NCBI GenBank assembly: GCA_019423005.1
Contig: JAHZCF010000019.1
Location: 1-53,119, forward strand
Direction of reading: 5' to 3'
Length of the DNA: 53,119 nt
From: Haemophilus sp.
GTDB taxonomy: Bacteria; Pseudomonadota; Gammaproteobacteria; Enterobacterales; Pasteurellaceae
In this document: positions 33,285 to 42,489 of the stretch, piece after piece
Layout of the letters: each line of letters starts with the position of its first letter
Position numbering within the stretch: the stretch's first letter is position 1
Position numbers and translations under genes: made by a program
The notes under the pieces: generated by a model
Seen by the model: only the letters and a program-made list of their open reading frames with translations
Database searches by the model: none
What the model was told of the DNA's origin: nothing

Positions 33285-35051
33285 ATGACAGAGCAAAACA
33301 AACAAAAAGGCTTGGAATGGCAAGAGAAACCGTTTTCTGACAATGAACGCTTAAAAACCGACAGTAACTTTTTACGCGGTACGATTTTAGATGATTTAGA
33401 AGATTCCTTAACCGGTGGTTTCCGTGGGGATAACTTTCAATTAATCCGTTTCCACGGTATGTATGAACAAGACGATCGTGATATTCGTGCCGAACGTGCA
33501 GAGGAAAAACTCGAACCGTTGAAATTTATGTTGTTACGTTGCCGTTTACCGGGTGGGATTATCAAGCCATTCCAATGGATTGAATTGGATAAATTCGCCC
33601 GTGAACACAGTTATTATCGTTCGATTCGTTTGACCAATCGTCAAACTTTCCAATATCACGGTGTGCCGAAAAGCCAATTACAAACCATGCATCGTTTATT
33701 GCATAGTCTGGGATTAGACTCAATTGCTACGGCTTCAGATATGAACCGTAACGTGTTATGTACTTCCAATCCAATTGAATCGGCATTACACCAACAGGCG
33801 TATGAATATGCCAAGAAAATTTCAGAACATCTGTTACCACGTACACGAGGATATTTAGATGTATGGATTGATGGTAAGAAAGTCCAAAGTAGCGATGATT
33901 TTTTACAGGAAGAACCGATTCTCGGTAAAACTTATTTGCCACGTAAATTTAAAACAGCTGTGGTGATTCCACCACTCAATGATGTGGATTGTTACGGAAA
34001 TGACTTAGATTTTGTAGCGATTGCTGACGAGAACGGCAATTTGGTTGGTTTTAATGTATTGGTGGGCGGTGGTTTATCCCTTGAACATGGCAATACCAAA
34101 ACCTATCCGCATATTTCCCTTGAACTGGGTTATGTGCCGTTGGAATACACTTTAAAAGCAGCGGAAGCCGTGGTGACAACCCAACGGGATTTTGGTAACC
34201 GTAGTGATCGTAAAAATGCACGTAGTCGTTATACCATTCAAAACATGGGATTAGATAATTTCCGCGCCGAAGTCGAACGTCGTATGGGGATTCCATTTGA
34301 ACCGATTCGTCCGTTTAAATTTACTGAACGCGGCGATCGTATTGGTTGGGTAAAAGGCATCGATAACAACTGGCATTTGACCCTGTTTATCGAAAGCGGC
34401 CGCTTGGTGGATAACGATGAGAAAAAATTACTGAGTGGGGTATTGGAAATTGCCAAAATTCATAAGGGCGATTTTCGTATCACCGCCAACCAAAATCTGA
34501 TCGTGGCAAATGTAGCGGAAGAGGATAAAGCACAAATTGAACAAATTGCGCGTGATTACGGTTTAATTCGTGATGATGTGAGTAAATTACGTGAAAACTC
34601 AATGTCTTGCGTTTCTTTCCCAACCTGTCCATTAGCGATGGCAGAATCAGAGCGAATTCTTCCAAGCTTTATTGATGAACTGGATAAAGTGATGGCGAAA
34701 TATCATGTGGCTGATGATTATATTGTTACGCGAATTACCGGTTGTCCAAATGGTTGTGGTCGCGCAATGTTGGCGGAAATCGGTTTAGTGGGCAAAGCAA
34801 TTGGTCGTTACAATCTGCATATTGGTGGGGATCGTGAAGGTGTGCGTATTCCACGTCTTTATAAAGAAAATATCACGATTCCGGAAATTATCACTGAACT
34901 TGATACTCTGATTGGCCGCTGGGCAAATGAGCGTCATGCAAACGAAGGCTTTGGTGATTTTACCATTCGTGCGGGCATTATCAAACCAGTAGTAAATGCA
35001 CCGGTTGATTTCTGGGATGACTCAAAAGTGATTATTAAATCAGCGGCTTAA
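33285..35051 (+). CDS. cysI: Sulfite reductase [NADPH] hemoprotein beta subunit
   Basis: 588 residues from the ATG at 33285, preceded by GGGGTGA, 17 bases after cysJ. The siroheme/[4Fe-4S] ligands are present as SCVSFPTCPLAMAE and TGCPNGCGRAM. Substrate-site arginines and lysines lie in the RLTNRQTFQYHG and GDFRITANQN segments. It reduces sulfite to sulfide with six electrons from CysJ. It is the last gene of the sbp-cysGHDNJI operon and is followed by two hairpins. Confidence 0.96.
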   Translation: MTEQNKQKGLEWQEKPFSDNERLKTDSNFLRGTILDDLEDSLTGGFRGDNFQLIRFHGMYEQDDRDIRAERAEEKLEPLKFMLLRCRLPGGIIKPFQWIELDKFAREHSYYRSIRLTNRQTFQYHGVPKSQLQTMHRLLHSLGLDSIATASDMNRNVLCTSNPIESALHQQAYEYAKKISEHLLPRTRGYLDVWIDGKKVQSSDDFLQEEPILGKTYLPRKFKTAVVIPPLNDVDCYGNDLDFVAIADENGNLVGFNVLVGGGLSLEHGNTKTYPHISLELGYVPLEYTLKAAEAVVTTQRDFGNRSDRKNARSRYTIQNMGLDNFRAEVERRMGIPFEPIRPFKFTERGDRIGWVKGIDNNWHLTLFIESGRLVDNDEKKLLSGVLEIAKIHKGDFRITANQNLIVANVAEEDKAQIEQIARDYGLIRDDVSKLRENSMSCVSFPTCPLAMAESERILPSFIDELDKVMAKYHVADDYIVTRITGCPNGCGRAMLAEIGLVGKAIGRYNLHIGGDREGVRIPRLYKENITIPEIITELDTLIGRWANERHANEGFGDFTIRAGIIKPVVNAPVDFWDDSKVIIKSAA

Positions 35052-35056
35052 TGCGC

Positions 35057-35086
35057 AAAAGTGCGGTTAATTTTGACCGTACTTTT
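35057..35086. terminator. Degenerate uptake-sequence hairpin after cysI
   Basis: AAAAGTGCGGT (35057-35067) faces ACCGTACTTTT (35076-35086). The right arm has one change from the uptake core, which still allows a wobble pair. It is a first hairpin 5 bases after the cysI stop. Confidence 0.6.
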
Positions 35087-35100
35087 AGTTGAGAGAATAA

Positions 35101-35133
35101 AAAACCTTAGGTTTTAGCCTAAGGTTTTTGTTT
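35101..35133. terminator. Bidirectional terminator between cysI and fur
   Basis: AAAACCTTAGG (35101-35111) pairs perfectly with CCTAAGGTTTT (35118-35128) across a 6-base loop. T-runs occur on both strands. Confidence 0.9.
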
Positions 35134-35144
35134 TTTAGTAAGAA

Positions 35145-35579
35145 TTATTTTTTCTCGTCACATTTGCTGATATCGCTACATTTGCCGTAGAGATATAAAC
35201 TGTGTGCTTTTAATTTGATGCCATGTTGTTCACTGATTTCTTTTTGACGTTGTTCAATAATGTTATCAGTAAACTCAAATACTTTGCCACAATCTTCACA
35301 AATAATGTGATCGTGGTGTTCTGTTGGCGCAAGCTCAAAAACAGATTTGTTGCCTTCAAAATTATGGCGAATCAAGATATGCGCTTCATCAAATTGGTTA
35401 AGCACGCGATATACAGTTGCAAGGCCAATATCACTGCCTTGCTCTAACAAGATTTTGTATACTTCTTCAGCTGAGAAATGTTCATGTTTATGCTCTTGCA
35501 TTAATGCAAGGATAGTGAGCCGAGGTTCAGTAATTTTTAATCCTGCTTTTTTGAGTAATTTGATATTTTCTTCAGACAT
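35145..35579 (-). CDS. fur: Ferric uptake regulator
   Basis: The 144-residue iron-responsive repressor has an N-terminal winged helix (KKAGLKITEPRLTILALMQ ... LATVYRVLNQFDEAHIL) and a C-terminal metal/dimer domain with HHDHIICEDCGKVFEF and the structural zinc cysteines CSDISKC. The gene lies downstream of flavodoxin, as in other gammaproteobacteria. It may share its promoter, with three 20-bp-spaced elements upstream of fldA suggesting autoregulation. Confidence 0.96.
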   Translation of the reverse strand: MSEENIKLLKKAGLKITEPRLTILALMQEHKHEHFSAEEVYKILLEQGSDIGLATVYRVLNQFDEAHILIRHNFEGNKSVFELAPTEHHDHIICEDCGKVFEFTDNIIEQRQKEISEQHGIKLKAHSLYLYGKCSDISKCDEKK

Positions 35580-35612
35580 AATGTTCCCTTAAATTTGCTA
35601 AATTAGAGATGG

Positions 35613-36137
35613 TTAAGCTAATTCTGCTAAACACATTTCATCGTAGATTTGTTTTGTCCATTTCTCTACGCGTTCTGCAGTAAGTTCAGGTTGACGATCT
35701 TCATCAATACATAAACCGATAAAGTTTCCATCATCTAATAATGCCTTTGATGATTCAAAGGTATAACCATCCGTTGGCCAGTTCCCTACAATAATCGCAC
35801 CGCGTGGTTCAACGATATCTCGTACTGTACCGATCGCATCACAGAAATAATCTGCGTAGTCTTCCTGATCGCCACAGCCAAAAATACCGACTAATTTGTC
35901 AGTAAAATCAATTTCTTCTAAGGTTGGGAAAAAATCATCCCAGTCAGCTTGCGCTTCACCGTAATACCAAGTCGGAATACCGAAAAGTAAAAAATCATAA
36001 CCTTCGATATCTTCTTTCGTGCTTTTTGCTATGTCACGAATATCAACTAATTCATTGCCTAATTGTTTTTGAATCATTTTTGCAATATTTTCTGTATTAC
36101 CCGTGTCACTACCATAAAATAAACCGACAACTGCCAT
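35613..36137 (-). CDS. fldA: Flavodoxin A
   Basis: The 174-residue long-chain flavodoxin has the FMN phosphate loop GSDTGNTE (about residues 9-16) and flavin-stacking loops with GIPTWYYGEAQADWDDF and GCGDQEDYADYFCDA. It is a low-potential electron carrier in the cytoplasm, often replacing ferredoxin under iron limitation. It precedes fur by 33 bases, so the pair probably forms one transcript. Confidence 0.96.
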   Translation of the reverse strand: MAVVGLFYGSDTGNTENIAKMIQKQLGNELVDIRDIAKSTKEDIEGYDFLLFGIPTWYYGEAQADWDDFFPTLEEIDFTDKLVGIFGCGDQEDYADYFCDAIGTVRDIVEPRGAIIVGNWPTDGYTFESSKALLDDGNFIGLCIDEDRQPELTAERVEKWTKQIYDEMCLAELA

Positions 36138-36208
36138 CGTTCTTTCCTTTTGAAATATAATTAGTTAATAAATAAAGATGAGAGACTAAAACCCTACAAT
36201 TTGTGCGA

Positions 36209-36237
36209 ACTATATCATAAATGAATTCTCATTTGAA
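36209..36237 (-). promoter_or_regulatory. Promoter of fldA-fur
   Basis: On the minus strand, TTCAAA (-35, 36232-36237), a 17-bp spacer and TATAGT (-10, 36209-36214) are found. The spacer is filled by the first of three Fur-box-like elements. Confidence 0.5.
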
Positions 36238-36274
36238 TAGAATAATTCTCATTTAAAACGATTAATTCTTATTT
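36219..36274. promoter_or_regulatory. Three phased Fur-box-like elements upstream of fldA
   Basis: AATTCTCATTT at 36224-36234 and 36244-36254, and AATTCTTATTT at 36264-36274, are spaced exactly 20 bp apart (about two helical turns). The first is part of an inverted repeat AAATGA-N4-TCATTT (36219-36234). Repeated AAT/ATT-rich hexamers of this kind resemble Fur sites. Fur binding is inferred from the neighbouring genes. The last element overlaps the ybfF stop codon. Confidence 0.55.
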
Positions 36275-37047
36275 AGAAACCTATCAATCGCACGTATCAC
36301 AAAATCAGGTTTTTCTGCGTGAACCCAGTGTCCACAACCATTAATGGTAAAGGATGTCGCATTCGGGAATTGTTTAAGAATAGTTTCTGTATATTCAGGT
36401 TTAATATAAGATGAAAGCCCGCCTTTGATGAAGAGAGTAGGCGTATTAGCAAAGATCTCTTGCCAATCCATTAGCTCTGCATAATGTTCAAAAAGTGCGG
36501 TCAAATTGAAACGAAAATATTCACTTGAAGTAGGTTCAAAAGATTTCAACATAAATTGCACCACACTTGGATCGGCAATTTCAGTTTCTAAAATAGGCTT
36601 AGCTTGTTGACGAGTTTGTGGCTGCGCTTTTTTAACGGCAAATAAACCACGAAACACATCATCGTGTCCTGCACTACTATTAGCCACTGGAGCAATATCA
36701 ATAACAATCAATTTTTCCACACGCTGCGGTTGAAGTGCGGTCATTTTCATTGCTGTTTTTCCGCCCATTGAATGACCAATTAAAATCACTTTATCTAATT
36801 GAAGGTGATCGATAAGTTGCCACACATCATCAGCCATGACATCGTAATTCATTGTTTCTGAATGAAAACTATGTCCATGATTGCGTAAATCTACGCGCAA
36901 AATATTATAGTTATCGCTAAATGCACGGGCGATTACACCAAGATTATTCATATCTCCAAACAAGCCATGAATGAAAACTAAGGTAGGTGAATTAATTGAT
37001 TGTTTTGTTTGGTGAAATTGATGGTTTAATAATTGGGAAGATGACAT
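36262..37047 (-). CDS. ybfF: Alpha/beta-hydrolase esterase YbfF
   Basis: The 261-residue alpha/beta hydrolase has the oxyanion segment FIHGLFGDMNNL (25-36) and the nucleophile elbow GHSMGG (Ser93). The acid is likely in the region before residue 215, and the catalytic His lies in GCGHWVHAEKP. E. coli YbfF is a 254-residue esterase beside seqA and fldA, matching this neighbourhood. The natural substrate is uncertain; acyl-thioester or small-ester hydrolysis is reported for the family. It is divergent from seqA. Confidence 0.88.
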   Translation of the reverse strand: MSSSQLLNHQFHQTKQSINSPTLVFIHGLFGDMNNLGVIARAFSDNYNILRVDLRNHGHSFHSETMNYDVMADDVWQLIDHLQLDKVILIGHSMGGKTAMKMTALQPQRVEKLIVIDIAPVANSSAGHDDVFRGLFAVKKAQPQTRQQAKPILETEIADPSVVQFMLKSFEPTSSEYFRFNLTALFEHYAELMDWQEIFANTPTLFIKGGLSSYIKPEYTETILKQFPNATSFTINGCGHWVHAEKPDFVIRAIDRFLNKN

Positions 37048-37117
37048 ATATTTTGCGTGAGAATTTGGTTAGAAATCGTTATAATAGACGAAAATTTTAG
37101 CAAACGGAGAGAAAAAA

Positions 37118-37759
37118 ATGAAGATAATTGAAGTCGATGAAGAATTATATCAATACATTGCGGCACAAACTCAATCTATTGGAGAAAGTGCGTCTGATAT
37201 TCTTCGCCGTTTGTTGAATTTACCTATTCACGCAACAAGCTCGGTTGATACCTTTGAATCAGTCGCGTCAGCTGAAACGCCAAAAAGTGCGGTGCATTCT
37301 GAGCCTGTTTTAACGGATAAAACAACCGAAGCATCTCAACCAAAAGTTGAACCTGCAGAGCCGCCAAAAGCAGTGAAAAAACAATCGGATGAAGCAATCA
37401 ATCACATTGTTGATAAAGTGCGTGCACTCTTGAATTCAGCTGAATTTAAAGAAGAGCCAAAAGCCGTTGTGCGTTTTTTAAGTATATTACGGACGCTTTA
37501 TCGTACCAATCCAGAAAGTTTCGCACAGGCAACAGAAAGCCTACAAGGTCGTACTCGTGTTTATTTTGCTCGTGACGAAGGGACTTTGCTTGTGGCGGGT
37601 AATCACACGAAACCGAAACAAATTCCTGACACGCCATATTGGGTGATTACCAATACCAATAGTGGTCGTAAGATGCTGATGCTAGAAGGGGCGATGCAAT
37701 CTATGCATTTGCCGGAATATTTAATTGACGAAGTTCGCCCTTATTTCGTTAGCAACTAA
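37118..37759 (+). CDS. seqA: SeqA, negative modulator of replication initiation
   Basis: The 213-residue protein has an N-terminal oligomerisation domain (MKIIEVDEELYQYIAAQT...ASDILRRLLNL, residues 1-35). A long Pro/Glu/Lys linker follows (about 45-90), then the C-terminal hemimethylated-GATC binding domain (GRTRVYFARDEGTLLVAGNHTKPKQIPDTPYWVITNTNSGRK). It sequesters newly replicated origins. GGAGAG precedes the ATG. The linker is longer than in E. coli SeqA (181 residues total). It is 4 bases upstream of menE, suggesting co-transcription. Confidence 0.94.
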   Translation: MKIIEVDEELYQYIAAQTQSIGESASDILRRLLNLPIHATSSVDTFESVASAETPKSAVHSEPVLTDKTTEASQPKVEPAEPPKAVKKQSDEAINHIVDKVRALLNSAEFKEEPKAVVRFLSILRTLYRTNPESFAQATESLQGRTRVYFARDEGTLLVAGNHTKPKQIPDTPYWVITNTNSGRKMLMLEGAMQSMHLPEYLIDEVRPYFVSN

Positions 37760-37763
37760 TTCG

Positions 37764-39116
37764 ATGCAAAAATTCCCTTGGCAAGCATTTGCCCAAAATT
37801 CAGCGTATGCAAATCAGGTCGCGTTGCGAAATTCGCAGGGCGATCCTTTTACTTGGGCGGAGCTTGCCGAGAAAATTAATCAAGTAGAAGTCTTTCTCTT
37901 ACAACAAGGTGTGACAGCGCAAAGTGCGGTCGCTTTTTGCGGTAAAAATTCAGAACAGATCTTATTTCTTTATTTAGCCGTTATTCAGCTAGGTGCAAAA
38001 ATTTTAGGGATCAATCCTGCATTTCCTCAAGAAAAAAGAGAAGAATTGTGCCAAGTACACGGCATAGATTTTTGTTATCAAACTGAAGATATTCGTTATT
38101 TAGCTGCTGAAGCATTACCCGAGCATAAAGCGGATTTGACAAAAGCAGCCACAATGACGCTCACATCAGGTTCGACAGGTTTACCTAAAGCAGTGGTGCA
38201 TAATGTGTCTGCTCATTTAGCTAATGCAGAAGGCGTTTGTGCCTTAATGAGTTTTGGCAAAGATCAATCGTGGCTACTTTCTTTGCCGCTTTATCATGTT
38301 TCCGGACAAGGCATTGTGTGGCGCTGGCTTTACGCAGGTGCAACCTTAGTTTTACCGAAAGAAGATTTTTATCAATCTATTGGAGAGGTTTCCCATGTTT
38401 CTCTCGTGCCAACGCAATTACAACGTTGGTTTGATTATTTGGTAGAGCATCCTCAATCTATTCATACGCAAGCGGTATTATTGGGGGGAACACAAATCCC
38501 TGTTAAATTAACTCAAGCATTAAATGAATTAGGGATTCGCAGTTATTCAGGTTATGGTATGACCGAAATGGCTTCTACTGTATTCGCTAAACAATCGGAT
38601 GGAAAAGTTGGTGTAGGTCAACCTTTGCTTGGGCGAGCGTTCAAGTTAGTGAATGAAGAAGTTTGGTTAAAAGGTGCTGGACTTGCCATGGGCTATTGGC
38701 GAGAAGGACATATTGTTCCACTCACCAATGCCGAAGGTTGGTTCCAAACAAAAGATAAAGCTCAATGGCTTGATGACGAATTAGTTATTCAAGGCCGATT
38801 GGATAATATGTTTATTTCTGGAGGTGAAAATATTCAACCAGAAGAAATTGAAAAAGTGATTGCACAATCAGATTTGGTGAAACAAGTCTTTGTTTTGCCT
38901 CAACATGATGAGGAATTTGGCCATCGCCCTGTCGCGATTGTTGAATTTCATACCTCATTTAATGAAAGTGCGGTCGAATCTCTCAACGTTTTTTTACAAG
39001 GACGATTGGAACGATTTAAGCAACCCGTTGCCTACTATGAACTCCCGCAGGATTTAATCCAAGGGGCAATAAAGATTTCTCGCAAAGCACTCGCCGATTG
39101 GCTGTTGCAACAATAG
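37764..39116 (+). CDS. menE: o-Succinylbenzoate-CoA ligase
   Basis: 450 residues from the ATG at 37764, just after the seqA stop. An earlier in-frame start inside seqA is rejected. It is an ANL-superfamily adenylating enzyme with the P-loop TLTSGSTGLPKAVVH (A3), LPLYHVSG, YSGYGMTEMAS (A5), WFQTKDKAQW (A7) and the A8 hinge GRLDNMFISGGENIQPEEIE. It makes o-succinylbenzoyl-CoA in menaquinone synthesis. The ribosome site is weak, so translation may be coupled to seqA. It contains uptake sequences at about 37920 and 38967. Confidence 0.93.
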   Translation: MQKFPWQAFAQNSAYANQVALRNSQGDPFTWAELAEKINQVEVFLLQQGVTAQSAVAFCGKNSEQILFLYLAVIQLGAKILGINPAFPQEKREELCQVHGIDFCYQTEDIRYLAAEALPEHKADLTKAATMTLTSGSTGLPKAVVHNVSAHLANAEGVCALMSFGKDQSWLLSLPLYHVSGQGIVWRWLYAGATLVLPKEDFYQSIGEVSHVSLVPTQLQRWFDYLVEHPQSIHTQAVLLGGTQIPVKLTQALNELGIRSYSGYGMTEMASTVFAKQSDGKVGVGQPLLGRAFKLVNEEVWLKGAGLAMGYWREGHIVPLTNAEGWFQTKDKAQWLDDELVIQGRLDNMFISGGENIQPEEIEKVIAQSDLVKQVFVLPQHDEEFGHRPVAIVEFHTSFNESAVESLNVFLQGRLERFKQPVAYYELPQDLIQGAIKISRKALADWLLQQ

Positions 39117-39129
39117 GAAAGTTAGTTTA

Positions 39130-42100
39130 ATGAAAAATATCTCTCGAGTTTTGACCGCACTTGGTCTTTCATTTGTTTTTACGCTGGCGCTTTCTCAGCC
39201 TGTTTGGGCAGAGAATAATAATGCTGATTTACCGACGGAAAAAACACTAAAAAGTGAATTAGCCGAGGCACAAAAATTACCAGATGGTGATGAAAAAACA
39301 AATAACGTCACGACAATCCAGGCTTCGCTTGATTTCTTGCAACAAATTCAAACACAGCAAAAAAATAATAACGATTTGCAAGATACGCTTATTGATGCAG
39401 ATTCTGAAATTCAGAAGAATAGTGCTGATCTTCAAAATCTTAAAAAACAGCTAAGCACGCCAAGTAACACCGATTATGCTTCACAAAGTTTAGCTAATCT
39501 ACAGGCTCAGGTTGAGAAACTGACCAATCAACAACAAGATGCCCAATCTGCATTAAGTGCGGTGAATACGCAACTTGCAGGGCAGAGCTCTGTGTCGGAA
39601 CGTGCTCAAACAGCCTTAACAGATAATGTTAAACGTACGCAAGAATTGAATCAGAAATTAGCTGATCCAACGACAAGTTCACTATTAAAACAGCAAATTC
39701 AGCTTGAATTACAACTGATTGAGCTAAAAAATATCTATAATCAAGTGCTATTAAAAAATAGCGATCAGTTGACTGTGCTTTATCGAAGTCGATATGAGTT
39801 ATTAAATACTCGTGTTCAAGCATTGCAGCAACAAATTGCAGCCATTCAAGAAGCGATTAATCAAAAGAATTTGGCTAAAACACAAAACCAAGTTGAGCAA
39901 GCACAACAACAAAGCCAAAATGTTGAGCAAAATCCGTTGATTCAGAAAGAATTGAATTTGAATGCGCAGCTTAGCCAATATTTACTTGAGCAAACAGAGA
40001 AAACCAATACATTAACGCAAGATGAATTACGCATGCGAAATGTGTTGGATAACTTAACGCAGACACAACGTACCATTGATGAGCAAATCAGTGCGTTACA
40101 AGGCACGTTGGTGCTTTCTCGCATTATTCAGCAACAAAAACAAAAATTACCGACCAATTTAAATATTCAAGGTCTTTCAAAGCAAATTGCGGATTTGCGT
40201 GTACAGATCTTCGATATTACGCAAAAACGTAATGAGCTTTATGATATTGATGCCTACATCAGTAAAATTGAGCAGGATGAAAACAAATCGTTTACACCGG
40301 CGGAAAAAGCACAATTAACCAATTTATTGACAGAACGTCGAAAAGTGGCTTCTGATTTGATTAAGTCATTGAATAATCAGTTGAATTTGGCGATTTCCTT
40401 AGAGCTAACCCAGCAACAAATTACACAAATCAGTGATCAGATCCAGTCTAAACTTGATCAACAAAGTTTCTGGGTAAAAAGTAATAACCCAATTAATCTT
40501 GATTGGTTCAAGAAATTACCGATGTCACTTAAAGCACAATTTAATGGCATTGGAAAGAAAATCGGCTTTCCGACAAACTTTGATAATTTGCCGTATTTAC
40601 TCACTTACGTCTTTATTTTGTTTGTGATTGGTGGATTGATTTTTAAATTTAAAGAGTCGATTAAACAACGCTTAGCTGTGATTAATGGTGAGATTAACAC
40701 GCTTCGTTCGGATAGCCAATGGCATACGCCACTTGCGTTATTTTATACGGCGCTTTTATCGTTATCAGGCACCCTGTGGTTCTTAGCGACTTGCCAACTT
40801 TTAGGCTTTTTCTTTGTGAAAAATCCACAAGAGTTTTGGGAGTGGTCGCTTAGCATGGCGGGCTATTGGTGGTTCTTTAGTTTTATCTTAGCTATTCTTC
40901 GTCCGAATGGTATTTTAGTGTGCCATTTTGGTTTTACTAAAGAGAGTGCAGCGAGCCTACAAGACGTCACGAAACGTATTATTGTTTCTGTTGTGTTATT
41001 ACTGAATACGTCAATTTTCAGTAATGTCATGGATACAGGTTTAGCAAATGACGTATTGGGTGAAATTAATACCATTGTTGCTTTGCTTTTCTGCATTGTA
41101 ATTATTGCACCACGTTTTATTCGTACTGAAAAATCATTGAGTTCAACCACAACAGATAAGCGTGATAGAACCATTTTCAAAATTGTACGAATCTTATTGC
41201 AATTGGTCCCTGTTATTTTAATTGCACTAATTGCTTTAGGCTATTATTACACCGCCTTAAATTTAATTACGCATATTATTAATACCTACATTGCATGGGT
41301 GGTGTGGTCGTTGGTGCGTCATACAATTTATCGTGGTGTCACCGTAGCATCAAGACGTTTAGCTTATCGTCGTTTACAAGAAAAACGTCAGCAAAAACAA
41401 CAAGATTCAAGTGATGCTTCAGCCTCTGATGATGTGGTTGTGATTACCGAACAAGAAGAGGGATTGGACTTAAATGAAGTGCGTAGCCAGTTACTACGCT
41501 TTGCCGATCTCTTTATTTGGACCGCACTTTTTGTCATCTTTTATTATGTCTGGTCAGATTTAGTTACGGTGGTAAGTTATTTGCGTGATATTACCTTGTG
41601 GCAACAAACTTCAACAACTGAAGCGGGCGTGGTGACCGAAACGATTTCACTCTTTAACTTGATTGTTGCGTTAATCATTGTTGTGATTACCTATATTTTA
41701 GTGCGTAACATTCCAGGTATTTTAGAAGTATTAATCTTCTCTCGAGTGAAACTTTCACCAGGTACGCCTTATACCATTACAAAATTATTAACCTATATCT
41801 TGGTTGCAGTGGGTGGCGCATGGGCATTTTCGACGCTTGGGATGTCATGGTCTAAATTACAATGGTTATTTGCCGCCCTTTCCGTTGGTCTCGGTTTTGG
41901 TGTGCAGGAAATTTTTGCGAACTTTGTTTCTGGCATCATTTTATTATTTGAGCGTCCAATTCGTGTGGGCGATACCGTGACAATTAATGGTGTTACGGGG
42001 ACGGTGGCGAAATTCCGTATTCGTGCCATTACCATGATTGATCCTGATCGAAAAGAAGTGATTGTGCCAAATAAATCTTTTGTAACAGGTCAAGTGATCA

Positions 42101-42474
42101 ACTGGGCATTATCTAATACCGTTACTCGTTTAGTGGTTTCCGTTGGTGTGGCGTATGGTTCAGATTTAGACTTAGTGAAACGCTTATTATTGCAAGCCGC
42201 GCATGAGCAACCAAGTGTCTTAAAAGATCCAGAACCAAGAGCATTATTCTTGACCTTTGGGGCAAGTACATTAGATCACGAATTACGTGTTTATGTAGGG
42301 CAAGTATCTGAGAGAAATGATACGCTTGATGCTCTCAATCGCCGTGTGAATGAGTTATTTGCAGAAAATAATATTGATATTGCATTCAATCAATTAGATA
42401 TCTTTATTAAAAATAAAGATACTGGCGAAGAGATTCCATTTATTGATGTGGCAAAATTAGCCCAAAATCATTAA
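39130..42474 (+). CDS. mscK: Mechanosensitive channel of the MscK (KefA) type
   Basis: The 1114-residue protein is close to E. coli MscK (1120). It has a signal peptide (1-28, cleavage after VWA), a long periplasmic coiled-coil region rich in Gln, Asn and Leu (about 30-460), and multiple membrane segments from about residue 490. The MscS domain near the C-terminus has FAALSVGLGFGVQEIFANFVSGIILLFERPIRVGD, then the beta domain and VNELFAENNIDIAFNQLDI. It opens on hypo-osmotic shock to release solutes. An uptake sequence sits in the signal-peptide codons (about 39154), another at about 39557. Confidence 0.92.
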   Translation: MKNISRVLTALGLSFVFTLALSQPVWAENNNADLPTEKTLKSELAEAQKLPDGDEKTNNVTTIQASLDFLQQIQTQQKNNNDLQDTLIDADSEIQKNSADLQNLKKQLSTPSNTDYASQSLANLQAQVEKLTNQQQDAQSALSAVNTQLAGQSSVSERAQTALTDNVKRTQELNQKLADPTTSSLLKQQIQLELQLIELKNIYNQVLLKNSDQLTVLYRSRYELLNTRVQALQQQIAAIQEAINQKNLAKTQNQVEQAQQQSQNVEQNPLIQKELNLNAQLSQYLLEQTEKTNTLTQDELRMRNVLDNLTQTQRTIDEQISALQGTLVLSRIIQQQKQKLPTNLNIQGLSKQIADLRVQIFDITQKRNELYDIDAYISKIEQDENKSFTPAEKAQLTNLLTERRKVASDLIKSLNNQLNLAISLELTQQQITQISDQIQSKLDQQSFWVKSNNPINLDWFKKLPMSLKAQFNGIGKKIGFPTNFDNLPYLLTYVFILFVIGGLIFKFKESIKQRLAVINGEINTLRSDSQWHTPLALFYTALLSLSGTLWFLATCQLLGFFFVKNPQEFWEWSLSMAGYWWFFSFILAILRPNGILVCHFGFTKESAASLQDVTKRIIVSVVLLLNTSIFSNVMDTGLANDVLGEINTIVALLFCIVIIAPRFIRTEKSLSSTTTDKRDRTIFKIVRILLQLVPVILIALIALGYYYTALNLITHIINTYIAWVVWSLVRHTIYRGVTVASRRLAYRRLQEKRQQKQQDSSDASASDDVVVITEQEEGLDLNEVRSQLLRFADLFIWTALFVIFYYVWSDLVTVVSYLRDITLWQQTSTTEAGVVTETISLFNLIVALIIVVITYILVRNIPGILEVLIFSRVKLSPGTPYTITKLLTYILVAVGGAWAFSTLGMSWSKLQWLFAALSVGLGFGVQEIFANFVSGIILLFERPIRVGDTVTINGVTGTVAKFRIRAITMIDPDRKEVIVPNKSFVTGQVINWALSNTVTRLVVSVGVAYGSDLDLVKRLLLQAAHEQPSVLKDPEPRALFLTFGASTLDHELRVYVGQVSERNDTLDALNRRVNELFAENNIDIAFNQLDIFIKNKDTGEEIPFIDVAKLAQNH

Positions 42475-42489
42475 TTAAAGAGAGAAAAT

